Of a stretch of 19,932 bases of DNA, positions 1 through 6,900 are shown piece by piece. The notes under the pieces are model-generated. The model was not told the origin of the DNA and searched no databases. It was given only the letters and a program-made list of their open reading frames with translations. This DNA comes from CAZLMW01 sp964560875 (GTDB lineage: Bacteria; Myxococcota_A; UBA9042), in NCBI GenBank assembly GCA_964560875.1, contig CAZLMW010000139.1, positions 1 through 19,932 on the forward strand. Direction: 5' to 3'. Made by a program: the position numbers and the translations under genes. Each line of letters starts with the position of its first letter. Positions within the stretch are counted from its first letter, which is position 1.

Positions 1-2
1 AG

Positions 3-170
3 CGCAAGCGGTTTTACCAGGTGGCACACGCATCGGCGCGCGAGGCGAAGTCCGCAGTGCGCATCGTCGTGCGGCTCAACGCCATCGACCAGGCGCGCGG
101 GCGCAAGGCGGTGGACCTGCTCGACCGCGCGGCTGCGCTGACGTGGCGGCTTTGGACCGGCTCGGCGTAG
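3..170 (+). CDS. four-helix bundle protein, 3' end only
   Basis: An open frame enters from the left window edge and stops at TAG 168-170, giving 55 residues. The sequence begins RKRFYQVAHASAREAKSAV and ends WRLWTGSA. The KRFYxxAxxSAxE pattern followed by a second amphipathic helix with LLDRAAAL is typical of the C-terminal half of the small four-helix-bundle proteins (about 120 residues) first known from 23S rRNA intervening sequences. Their molecular role is not established. The start lies outside the window. A strong inverted repeat begins 13 bases after the stop. Identification rests on remembered family pattern only; an antisense frame is also open here but has no recognisable homology. 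Confidence 0.65.
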   Translation, partial: RKRFYQVAHASAREAKSAVRIVVRLNAIDQARGRKAVDLLDRAAALTWRLWTGSA

Positions 171-182
171 CCGGATGGCCGA

Positions 183-218
183 CTCGGCGGCGTGCAACAA
201 TTCGGGCACGCCGCCGAG
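183..218 (+). terminator. 13-bp perfect hairpin after the four-helix-bundle gene
   Basis: The arms CTCGGCGGCGTGC (183-195) and GCACGCCGCCGAG (206-218) are perfect inverted repeats around a 10-base loop. The hairpin starts 13 bases downstream of the stop at 170, a natural place for a transcription terminator. No run of T follows, only GTTCTT a few bases later, so an intrinsic terminator is plausible but not certain; it could also be a repeat element. Confidence 0.45.
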
Positions 219-294
219 GCCAGCGTTCTTGCCGCCCCATTTCGCCATGACGTTGGCAGCAGCGTTGACGTGGCCGCAGCGCTAAACGCGATAC

Positions 295-1263
295 TCAAAA
301 GTACACAACTGTACTTTTAGGTGACGCGTTTGGCGTCATCTGCCCTGTCGACGCTCGGCCGCTCTCCTCAATGACCTCGGCTGGCTCGTGCTCGAGGCTC
401 GCCCACACACGCTTGTGCTCCGGTCGTGGTCGGCGAGGCCGCCTGCTGGCGTCGCGCACCGGTGCCAGTCCCGCCATCACGTCCTCAGCGCGGCGCGCAA
501 ACGGCTCGACGGTGTAGACCGCTGCGACGGTCGCCATCCGCTTGCGCCCCTTCTTCTCGCCCTTGGACAGCCGTGTCTTCAGCTTGCGCTTCGCCTTGCG
601 GGCGGCACGGCGAGTCGCAGGTCGCAGGCTGTCGGGCAGCATGACCACGCCCTTGCCGTCGGTCGTGATCACGAGCACGTCGCCGGTGTCCTTGGGCGGC
701 ACAGTGAGCTCCGTCTCGGCGTAGAAGGCGTCGAAGTCCACCGAAGCGGCCCGGGCCGCTTCCTCCACCTGCCGTCTGCCCAGGCGCAGTCCGGTGCTGT
801 ACCCGAGCGCGGTCACAGTCTCGTCGTACGAGTTGCGCGACGTGGTCAGCGCGATCATGCGCCGCAGTTCCAGCGAGAATGTCTGCGGCGGCAGGTTCAG
901 GTCAGCGTCGAGCGGCATCCGCGCGTCGCAACCACGAGCTGTGTACGCCTTGCGGGCGACCGCCACGTCACCGAAGACGCTCTTCACCGCCCGGCTCGCA
1001 CCATCGCGGGCATGGCGCCGCTCGATGCCGTCATCACCGACCACACGCACGCGAGGCTCTGTTGCCGACCGATGCTCGACATGGCCCTGCAGCAAGCACC
1101 GCAGCACCTCGCGGCCGTCAACGGAAATCAGCCGCTCGATGTCAGCTTCGGTCGATGCCAACGCTGCGGGGCCAAGCAGACGCTGCTTCAACGCGTCGTA
1201 GGCGGCGTCGGCAGCGGCGAACAGGGGTTGGGCAAGAACGGTCGTCGTGGTAGCTGTGGTCAT
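295..1263 (-). pseudogene. ISKra4-type transposase, C-terminally truncated
   Basis: From ATG 1263 this frame encodes 322 residues. It matches the N-terminal two thirds of ISKra4-family DDE transposases: an N-terminal helical region, then TTDGKGVVM (residues 201-208) carrying the first catalytic Asp, a very basic stretch (about 218-243), and KRVWASLEHEPAEVIEE (284-300). In family members EVIEE is followed by well over 100 further residues with the remaining catalytic acids. Here the reading runs into about 22 unrelated residues and stops, so the gene is truncated and should be inactive. ATG 1263 is preferred because GGAGG lies 8 bases upstream; a longer frame from GTG 1344 has no better support. 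No clear terminal inverted repeats were found. Confidence 0.7.
297..318. repeat. 9-bp perfect inverted repeat at the truncated transposase end
   Basis: AAAAGTACA (297-305) and TGTACTTTT (310-318) form a perfect inverted repeat with a CAAC spacer, overlapping the last codons of the broken transposase. A second small one, TGACGC/GCGTCA (322-327, 333-338), sits beside it. In transposase orientation the first hairpin ends in T residues and could act as a weak terminator; it could equally mark an element boundary or an operator-like palindrome. Confidence 0.4.
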
Positions 1264-1428
1264 TGGGAGGGCCTCCAAGGGGCATCCGTGGGTCAGCAAC
1301 CCGTACGTACCTTGGATCGGCCCTCCTTTCACGTTCTCAGACACCGCAACTGCTTGGAATCATGCGAACCGCGCGTCGTTCCAAGGGATCCGCACCCGTT
1401 CCAATCTCCGCCCCTACAGATCGGTCCC

Positions 1429-1503
1429 AACTTCGACACAGTCGCCGGCACACGGTTCGCGATCCCGCAGCGCATGTGCCCCTGGTACCCCAAGAAGAAG
1501 TGA
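1429..1503 (+). pseudogene. possible C-terminal tail of a lost gene
   Basis: The plus strand reads GPNFDTVAGTRFAIPQRMC followed by PWYPKKK and a TGA stop at 1501-1503. Nearly every third codon position here is G or C and the residue mix looks protein-like. The same frame upstream lies antisense to the transposase and is not plausible coding. A gene tail cut off by the mobile-element insertion is one explanation. The family is not recognised and the stretch is too short to be sure; it may be chance. Confidence 0.2.
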
Positions 1504-1510
1504 GCGGTCG

Positions 1511-1538
1511 TCACCTCTCTCCGGTGCCGACGAGGTGA
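1511..1538 (-). terminator. weak hairpin downstream of the secreted-protein gene
   Basis: TCACCTC (1511-1517) and GAGGTGA (1532-1538) are a perfect 7-bp inverted repeat with a 14-base loop, starting 10 bases past the stop codon of the minus-strand gene ending at 1548. There is no T tract, so a terminator role is only suggested by position. Confidence 0.25.
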
Positions 1539-1547
1539 TTGCCGCGG

Positions 1548-1982
1548 CTAAAACGACGGCTTGCGAGGCTTCGGCATCCAGACCTGCGTCGACATCAGCG
1601 ACGTCGGTGCCTTGAAGCTGCGCGGCAGGAAGATGACAACGTGCGGCTTGTGGATCGCCCCCTTGAGGCGTTGATCGGGCAGGCGCTGCACCTTCGGGCT
1701 GAATTTCGCGTTGGCCAACCGGGCCCATGCGCGCACTCGGGCGCGACGACGCTTGGCCTGGTCCTTGCGGATCTGCCGGTCGTTCCTGGCCTCGACGCGT
1801 GCATGCTTGGCGATGGCCGCGATCCGCTTGGCGATGTGGCTGTTGATGTTGACCCTCGGCTTTGTGGATTGGGCGCGGACGGCCTTGTCCTTTGCAAAAA
1901 CGAGCTGCGGTGCAGCGATCGCCGCGGCGACGATGGCGGCTTGCAAGGCGATCGCGATCCGGCGGTGATTGGCGGTGGTCAT
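1548..1982 (-). CDS. small secreted, strongly basic hypothetical protein
   Basis: This encodes 144 residues. The N-terminus MTTANHRRIAIALQAAIVAA has a basic n-region and a hydrophobic core, followed by AIAAPQLVFA, so Sec export with cleavage after VFA (about residue 30) is likely. The mature part is rich in Arg, Lys and Ala, especially residues 60-95, with no cysteines and no recognised domain. ATG 1982 is preceded by GGGAGG at good spacing. I do not recognise a family. A basic secreted protein could bind nucleic acid or acidic polymers, but that is speculation. Longer overlapping frames on both strands lack a signal peptide and a ribosome site and look like shadows. It lies among remnants of broken genes. 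Confidence 0.55.
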   Translation of the reverse strand: MTTANHRRIAIALQAAIVAAAIAAPQLVFAKDKAVRAQSTKPRVNINSHIAKRIAAIAKHARVEARNDRQIRKDQAKRRRARVRAWARLANAKFSPKVQRLPDQRLKGAIHKPHVVIFLPRSFKAPTSLMSTQVWMPKPRKPSF

Positions 1983-2303
1983 GGCGTCCTCCCGAAGCGT
2001 GGTAGGCCTGCACAGACGCGCGTCGCGAGCATCCGATCTGCCAGCAATCCGTCGTTCACATCTGCGAACAGACCCGCATGCACGCCCGGTCGGTCAGCCG
2101 CTCACACGAAGCTGGGCGGACTGCGGGGCGTGTCGCTATCGGGACGCCCGGGAGACGCGTCGCGACACCGGCGCGGCTGGCGATGGTGCACGGTCGCGAT
2201 GGTGCACGGTCGCGATGGTGCACGGCGGCGATGCTGCACGGCGGCGATGCTGCACGGCGGCGATGCTGCACGGCGGGGGCGGCCCTGAATCTCCTGTCCC
2301 CCC
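1983..2303. other. gene-free stretch containing a 16-bp tandem repeat
   Basis: This 321-base stretch lies between the secreted-protein start and the stop of the DUF4143 remnant. Its main content is the 6-copy 16-bp repeat at 2180-2275. Open frames run through it on both strands, but a 16-bp period shifts reading frame each unit, so they read as low-complexity Arg/Cys/Ala/His-rich strings and are not believable proteins. No clear promoter was found for the downstream secreted-protein gene. Confidence 0.55.
2180..2275. repeat. tandem repeat, 6 copies of a 16-bp unit
   Basis: Six head-to-tail 16-base units fill this interval exactly. Units 1 and 2 are GCGATGGTGCACGGTC, unit 3 is GCGATGGTGCACGGCG, and units 4 to 6 are GCGATGCTGCACGGCG. 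The third unit is a hybrid of the two types, so the array shows an ordered transition. Since 16 is not a multiple of 3 this is probably a non-coding minisatellite. Units 1-3 include the palindrome GTGCAC. Confidence 0.95.
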
Positions 2304-2696
2304 TCAGGCGAAACGTGCAACGACTTCGTCCAACATCCCACCGAGTCCGCACGACCATGTTTGCCCCTGCGTGAGAGGAGTCGGCGTCTGCGACACCAGG
2401 AATCGTCGCGTCGCACCTACCATGTCGGCGGCTTTGTTCAGTCTCGCCAGGTGTTGTCGTGTCGGAGCTGTCGTCAGCTTGATCTCGATGGCCCACCGCT
2501 CCTTGCCGAAGTCCAACACCAGGTCCGACTCCCAACCGTCGCTGGTGCGGAAGTAGCTCGCATCAAACGGCGCGCCAATTTGCAGCAACGTTGCCATTGT
2601 CTGCTCTACGACGAACCCTTCCCACGATGCGCCCACCCAGGGGCGCCCCAGCAAGTCGTTGATGTCCGCCACCATGTGGAGCGCGTGGAGCGCCGG
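2304..2696 (-). pseudogene. DUF4143-family ATPase, C-terminal fragment
   Basis: The frame encodes ALHALHMVADINDLLGRP, WVGASWEGFVVEQ, then YFRTSDGWESDLVLDF and WAIEIKLT. This matches the C-terminal DUF4143 domain of AAA_14/DUF4143 ATPases (normally about 380-400 residues), including the PD-(D/E)XK-like core with Asp51, Glu64 and Lys66 counted from ATG 2675. The whole N-terminal ATPase domain with its Walker motifs is missing. Similarity seems to extend a few codons upstream of ATG 2675 to about 2696, where a TGA in the same frame ends a different gene remnant, so the break lies there. It could be made as a 123-residue protein from 2675, but decay is the simpler reading. The stop is at 2304. 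Confidence 0.7.
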
Positions 2697-2985
2697 TCAG
2701 GCGTCGGCTTGGCCACGCTCGAGCCCGTCGAGCACGGCATCGACGAAACGGCTGCGACGCGGTGTTGATCGCAACAATACCGCCGCTGATGTACTTGGAC
2801 GCAACCGCGGCGTAGTATCTGCCGACGGCTGTCCAGCCGTAAAACGCCTTGTCGTCCGGCGGCGTGACCCTGTGCGAGGTCGTCTCTCCAGCGCCGTTTA
2901 CGAACCAGCTGACCGCTGAGAAACGGCCGTAGCGGGACGCTTTGCACGCCTTGCCATCGCATGTTCCGTCTGCTGAAGAGCCGAG
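2697..2985 (-). pseudogene. unidentified gene remnant with an internal frameshift
   Basis: Read from 2985, one frame gives a protein-like run containing RYGRFSAVSWFVNGAGET, DDKAFYGWTAVGRYYAAVA and YISGGIVAINT, with strong G/C bias at third positions. Around 2750 this frame turns into an Arg-rich string, while the neighbouring frame becomes protein-like: RFVDAVLDGLERGQADA followed by TGA at 2697-2699. A single-base indel near 2745-2760 would join them. There is no start codon at the 5' end and a TAG precedes it at 2986-2988, so the 5' end is also lost. I do not recognise the family. It abuts the DUF4143 fragment directly. Confidence 0.4.
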
Positions 2986-3155
2986 CTACTCCATTTAACG
3001 GAGCATGACCAGCCGGGGCGCCGCCGAGCGGTTGATGTGCAGTCAGCGCGGTGCCACGCTGGGAACGCACTCAGGGGCAACTCTGAGGTCGCCCGCCGCC
3101 AGCTGCTGCAATGGCGGGACCACCGGGACAGCCCACCGTCGACGGAGAGAGCCGG

Positions 3156-4469
3156 ATGGAGCGTGAGCTGGGTCTGGTCGAGCTGACCGCGATCGCGCTC
3201 GGCGGCATGATCGGCGGCGGGATCTTCGCCATTCTCGGCGTGGCGGTCGAGCGCGTGGGCAACGCCGCGTCGTTGGCCATCCTCATCGGTGGTGTGCTCG
3301 CATTCCTGGCAGCCGTCCCGTATGTGCGCCTCACAAGGTTGTACAAGGACGAGGGGGCCACCTACTCGTTCTTCAAGCGCACATTTGCGGACTCTCGCAT
3401 GGCGGCGTCCGTGATCGGCTGGCTGGTGGTCTTTGGCTATGTCGCCACCCTCGGCCTCTACGCCTTCACGTTTGCGAGCTACCTGGCGAGTCTGTTTCCT
3501 ACGTCTCACCCAGAGTCAATTCGGCTTATCTTGAGCGGCACTCAGCTGGCCACCTTTGCCCTCCTCAACATCATCAGCGTGCGCCTGATGGGACGGGTCG
3601 AAGATCTGATGGTCTACGTCAAGGTCACCGCGCTGATCGTGCTGGCGGCGGTGCTCTTCTGGGCTGGGGACTCCAGCAACGCCACCCTACCGGCCTTCGA
3701 GCCGGCACTGGGTGGGGAGCTCATGTTGGTCGCGGCGATCACTTTCGTGGCGTTCGAAGGCTTCCAGTTGGCCATCCACGCCTATGAGGAGGTAAAGGAT
3801 CCGCAGGTCAGCGTACCGCGCGCCATCTACGCGGCCATCGTGGTGGCGACCCTGCTGTACGTCTTGCTTGCAGAGGGGGCACTGTGGTCCCTCGACAAGG
3901 CACAGATCATCGCCGACAAGGAGTACGCACTCGCCGCAGGAGCGGCGGAGGTCCTCGGTCGAGGCGGGCATGCGCTCGTGATCGCCTCTGCCTTGCTGGC
4001 CACGTCCAGCGCGGTGAGCGGCACCTTGTTTGGCGCCTCCCGGCTGGCGGCCGTCATCGCTCTCGATGGCTACCTGCCGGCCTACATGGGCCGACGACGC
4101 CAGGGCCACGTCCCTGCCGCAGCCATTGTCACGCTCGCGGCTGGCGCCTGGCTCCTGGTGCTGTCGGGTCGCCTGGAGCTCATCGTGGAGTTCGGCAGCT
4201 TGGTGTTCATCGCTGTCTCTTTGCTCATGGCGGTCGCCAATTGGCGGGTCAGAGAGCAGACACAGTCCTCGCAGCTCTTCTGCTGGACGACAATGCTCTC
4301 GCTGGCGGCGGCAGGTATGGCCATCGTGGGGTGGCAGGCCATGGCGCGACCCGATGACCTTGTCTGGACGCTGTCGGTTGCTGGCATGCTGACGATCGCG
4401 AGCGTCGCCTACGGGACCTGGTCCGACCGCGACCGTCGCCGCCCCGACGGTGGGGCACCTCCCGGCTGA
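3156..4469 (+). CDS. APC-family amino acid/polyamine-type permease
   Basis: The product has 437 residues and about 12 hydrophobic membrane segments. The N-terminus reads LGLVELTAIALGGMIGGGIF, the glycine-rich first helix typical of the APC superfamily (amino acid-polyamine-organocation transporters). Further family signs are AITFVAFEGFQLAIHAYEEV in the sixth-helix region followed by KDPQVSVPRAI, and SGTLFGASRLA in the eighth. It is an inner-membrane transporter, probably for an amino acid or amine; substrate cannot be told from sequence. ATG 3156 is chosen because GGAGAG lies 6-7 bases upstream; an in-frame ATG at 3111 has no ribosome site. The C-terminus ends in a short charged tail. It stands apart from rarA by about 90 bases and looks monocistronic. 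Confidence 0.85.
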   Translation: MERELGLVELTAIALGGMIGGGIFAILGVAVERVGNAASLAILIGGVLAFLAAVPYVRLTRLYKDEGATYSFFKRTFADSRMAASVIGWLVVFGYVATLGLYAFTFASYLASLFPTSHPESIRLILSGTQLATFALLNIISVRLMGRVEDLMVYVKVTALIVLAAVLFWAGDSSNATLPAFEPALGGELMLVAAITFVAFEGFQLAIHAYEEVKDPQVSVPRAIYAAIVVATLLYVLLAEGALWSLDKAQIIADKEYALAAGAAEVLGRGGHALVIASALLATSSAVSGTLFGASRLAAVIALDGYLPAYMGRRRQGHVPAAAIVTLAAGAWLLVLSGRLELIVEFGSLVFIAVSLLMAVANWRVREQTQSSQLFCWTTMLSLAAAGMAIVGWQAMARPDDLVWTLSVAGMLTIASVAYGTWSDRDRRRPDGGAPPG

Positions 4470-4525
4470 CTCCGACTCGATCCAGCGACGCCGGTTTCGC
4501 TCTGCCGTGCGGTCTCCGAGGAGTG

Positions 4526-4555
4526 TAGAAACGAAACAACGCGGGGCGCTATAAC
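4526..4555 (+). promoter_or_regulatory. candidate promoter just upstream of rarA
   Basis: TATAAC at 4550-4555 resembles a -10 box, with a weak -35-like TAGAAA at 4526-4531 and 18 bases between. The -10 ends only 6 bases before ATG 4562 and no Shine-Dalgarno sequence is visible, so transcription would begin at or very near the start codon, which suggests a leaderless message. The evidence is sequence similarity only. Confidence 0.3.
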
Positions 4556-4561
4556 GGACCC

Positions 4562-5905
4562 ATGGACCTGTTCGCCGCCCGCAAGCGCAACGACTCGCCG
4601 CTCGCCGACCGGATGCGCCCCAAGCGCCTGCCCGATGTGGTCGGTCAGCAGCATTTGTTGGACAAAGGTCGCATCCTCGCCCGGTCCATCGCGGCCGATC
4701 GCATCCCGTCGATGGTGCTCTGGGGACCGCCCGGCACCGGCAAGACCACGCTCGCCACGGTCATCGCCGCCGAAACCAACTCGTCGTATGTCGCGTTCTC
4801 CGCCGTGCTCGGAGGCGTCGCCGAGCTGCGCAAAATCGTCGCGGCGGCGCGCGAAAAGAAGAACTTCTACGGCACCCGCACGATCCTCTTCGTCGACGAG
4901 ATCCACCGCTTCAACAAGTCGCAGCAGGACGCGCTATTGCCCCATGTCGAGGACGGCACCGTCACGCTCGTCGGCGCAACCACCGAGAATCCGTCCTTCG
5001 CGGTCAACTCGGCGCTGCTGTCCCGGGCGCGCGTCTTCGAGCTCAAACCGCTCGATCCAGCGGATCTCCGCAAGCTGCTCGAGCGCGCGTTGACCGACGA
5101 TGGTGGCCTCGCCCACGCGCTGGAATCGGTCGACAGCGACGCGCTCGACGCCATCGCCCATCACGCTCGGGGAGACGCTCGGCGCGCCTTGTCCGGCCTC
5201 GAGCTCGCCAGCGACTACGCCCGCGCTTGCAAGGCCGAACGCGTCGATGTCGCCACTGTCGACGAAGCCTTCGCCAACCAAACGCTGCTCTACGACAAGT
5301 CGGGCGAGGAGCACTACAACGTCGTCAGCGCCTTCATCAAGTCGCTGCGCGGCAACGATCCCGACGCCGCCATGTACTGGATGATGCGCATGCTCGACGC
5401 CGGCGAGGACCCGCTCTTCGTGCTGCGCCGGATGCTGATTTTCGCCAGCGAAGACATCGGCAACGCCGACCCGCGCGCCCTCCAAGCCGCCGTCAACGCC
5501 GACGCCGCTTTTCGCCGCCTCGGCATGCCCGAAGGCCTGTATGCGATGACCCAGTGCTGCACCTACCTGGCGAGCGCTCCCAAGTCCAATAGCGCTGTGC
5601 ACGCCATCTCGGCCGTGCGCAAGGACATCGCCGCTCACGGCGCGCTGCCGGTGCCGCTGAAGCTGCGCAACGCCCCCACCAAACACATGAAAGCCTGGGG
5701 ATACGGCGACGGTTACCGCTACCCGCACGCCGAGGGCGGCCACAGCGCCGGTGAAACCTACCTGCCCGACAAGCTTGTCGGCGCCCGCTACTACCAGCCC
5801 CGCAACGCCGGTCTCGAGATCCAAATCCGCCAGCGCCTGAAACGGCTCCGCGAACAGGGGACCGAAGAGGCCAACGGCAACCGACACGACGACAAGGCAA
5901 AGTAA
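4562..5905 (+). CDS. rarA: replication-associated recombination protein A (RarA/MgsA) AAA+ ATPase
   Basis: The 447-residue product has the usual length and layout of RarA, relative of Mgs1/WRNIP1, which acts at stalled replication forks and in recombination. Visible motifs are Walker A GPPGTGKT (55-62), Walker B ILFVDEIHRF (108-117), sensor 1 LVGATTENPSF (136-146) and the arginine-finger region SRAR (154-157). The C-terminal half contains EDIGNADPRAL and ends in the family's conserved region around PLKLRNAPTKHMKAWGYGDG and YLPDKLVGARYY. ATG 4562 begins MDLFAARKRNDSPLADRMRP, the normal RarA N-terminus. There is no Shine-Dalgarno, so initiation may be leaderless. The stop codon TAA is immediately followed by the ATG of the next gene, implying co-translation. 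Confidence 0.95.
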   Translation: MDLFAARKRNDSPLADRMRPKRLPDVVGQQHLLDKGRILARSIAADRIPSMVLWGPPGTGKTTLATVIAAETNSSYVAFSAVLGGVAELRKIVAAAREKKNFYGTRTILFVDEIHRFNKSQQDALLPHVEDGTVTLVGATTENPSFAVNSALLSRARVFELKPLDPADLRKLLERALTDDGGLAHALESVDSDALDAIAHHARGDARRALSGLELASDYARACKAERVDVATVDEAFANQTLLYDKSGEEHYNVVSAFIKSLRGNDPDAAMYWMMRMLDAGEDPLFVLRRMLIFASEDIGNADPRALQAAVNADAAFRRLGMPEGLYAMTQCCTYLASAPKSNSAVHAISAVRKDIAAHGALPVPLKLRNAPTKHMKAWGYGDGYRYPHAEGGHSAGETYLPDKLVGARYYQPRNAGLEIQIRQRLKRLREQGTEEANGNRHDDKAK

Positions 5906-6814
5906 ATGTCCAAGAGCCCCTGCCCCGAGCTGCGACGCGACCTTCTCTGCTATCGGAGCGACGCGGGGGGCGGTCAGGTTGTCGATCTCTTGCTGGAGGC
6001 GGCGCATCGCTTCGACGCGGACGAATGGGCGGCGATTGAATCGCTCACTGAAAAACCCGGCCCCGCGGCGTTGATGGCGCGGCTCGACGGCGCGCTATTG
6101 CTCGAAAACCCGACCGTTGAGTCGCTCCGCCAGCAGGCCTGGGCCGCGCGGATCCGCAGGCGCGTGGTGCGACCGCCGTTGGACGAAACGGAAGGGCCCT
6201 GGCACCTCGCGACCGACCTGCCCGATTGGGTCAGCCCGATGTGGAGAGCTGCGGAGCGATGGCGCCGGCTCGCCGAAGACGCCGCTGCCGGACGCACACC
6301 TCTGAGGCTCGACGGGTTTGTCCGCAGCGACCGGGCGCACAATGTTCGTGACGAGGCCCAGGCGGCGCAGAAGACGCGCATGGACAACAACTATTGCAAC
6401 GCCGATTGCCACGACGCGCTCGATGACGACGGCGCGATCGGCGCGTGGATCGGCCTGCTGCGCTGCGACGCGATGCGCGAGTTGATCGGCGCCGTACTTC
6501 GCCTTGAGCTGCCCGAGGGGATGATGGCCAAGGTCTGGCAGCTCGGCCCCGGTGACCACGTCGGCCCCCACGCCGATGGTGTCCGCTATGTCGCGACCCT
6601 GTGCCTCGGGTTGAGCGCTGGCTGGACCGCCCGTCACGGCGGCGGGATCGTTTTTGGCGAACCGAGCGAAGCGCGCATGGAAGCTCGCACGCGCTGGCTA
6701 CCCCACCTCGGCGACGCGATGCTGTTTCGGCCCGAAGCGTGGCGCTGGCATGCCGTCGAACCCGTCGCGAAGGACACCCGCTTGACGTTGACGTGCCAGT
6801 GGATCCACGGCTGA
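5906..6814 (+). CDS. 2OG-Fe(II) oxygenase-family protein, coupled to rarA
   Basis: The 302-residue product carries a C-terminal double-stranded beta-helix dioxygenase core: MMAKVWQLGPGDHVGPHADG with His222 and Asp224 as iron ligands, GGGIVFGEP, GDAMLF, then WRWHAVEPV with distal His282, and Arg292 in DTRLTLTCQW for 2-oxoglutarate. The arrangement fits prolyl-4-hydroxylase-like or peptide-aspartyl-hydroxylase-like enzymes; substrate is unknown. The first 70 residues (DLLCYRSDAGGGQVVDLLLE, then AHRFDADEWAAIESL) form a separate small domain that vaguely recalls PqqD-like peptide-binding modules, but this is weak. ATG 5906 follows the rarA stop with no gap, so the two genes are probably translationally coupled. 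Downstream is a convergent gene. Confidence 0.75.
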   Translation: MSKSPCPELRRDLLCYRSDAGGGQVVDLLLEAAHRFDADEWAAIESLTEKPGPAALMARLDGALLLENPTVESLRQQAWAARIRRRVVRPPLDETEGPWHLATDLPDWVSPMWRAAERWRRLAEDAAAGRTPLRLDGFVRSDRAHNVRDEAQAAQKTRMDNNYCNADCHDALDDDGAIGAWIGLLRCDAMRELIGAVLRLELPEGMMAKVWQLGPGDHVGPHADGVRYVATLCLGLSAGWTARHGGGIVFGEPSEARMEARTRWLPHLGDAMLFRPEAWRWHAVEPVAKDTRLTLTCQWIHG

Positions 6815-6850
6815 ACGACGGTCCCGCGATCGAAAGACCGCGCACCTCTC

Positions 6851-6900
6851 AAATCGGCTCAAATCAGCTCAAATCGGCTCAAATCGGCTCAAGTCAGCTC
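6851..6900. repeat. 10-bp tandem repeat, 5 copies, between convergent genes
   Basis: Five consecutive 10-base units AAATCGGCTC fill this stretch with few changes: unit 2 is AAATCAGCTC and unit 5 AAGTCAGCTC; a partial, diverged sixth follows at 6901. It lies between the stop of the oxygenase gene (6814) and the minus-strand fusion gene, and it covers that gene's stop codon (6889-6891) and last codons, which encode IELT. One unit is about one DNA helical turn. Confidence 0.95.

Larger units (their letters stand above)
1264..1547. other. intergenic stretch upstream of the transposase remnant
   Basis: About 280 bases separate the transposase start from the next gene, also on the minus strand. 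The stretch contains the inverted repeat CTTGGAA/TTCCAAG (1353-1359 and 1379-1385), the inverted repeat TCACCTC/GAGGTGA (1511-1517 and 1532-1538) just beyond the stop of the secreted-protein gene, and a short coding-like piece on the plus strand near 1429-1503. No convincing insertion-sequence end was recognised. Confidence 0.4.

Noticed and set aside
2180..2275. CRISPR array
   Set aside because: The units are directly adjacent, with no unique spacers.
1539..2288. 249-residue plus-strand frame opposite the secreted-protein gene
   Set aside because: It has no signal peptide or domain and its C-terminus is only the 16-bp repeat read through; the minus-strand gene has a signal peptide and ribosome site.
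2606..3070. 154-residue minus-strand frame over the gene remnants
   Set aside because: It is Arg-rich and motif-free, out of frame with the DUF4143 similarity and with the protein-like frames of the unidentified remnant.
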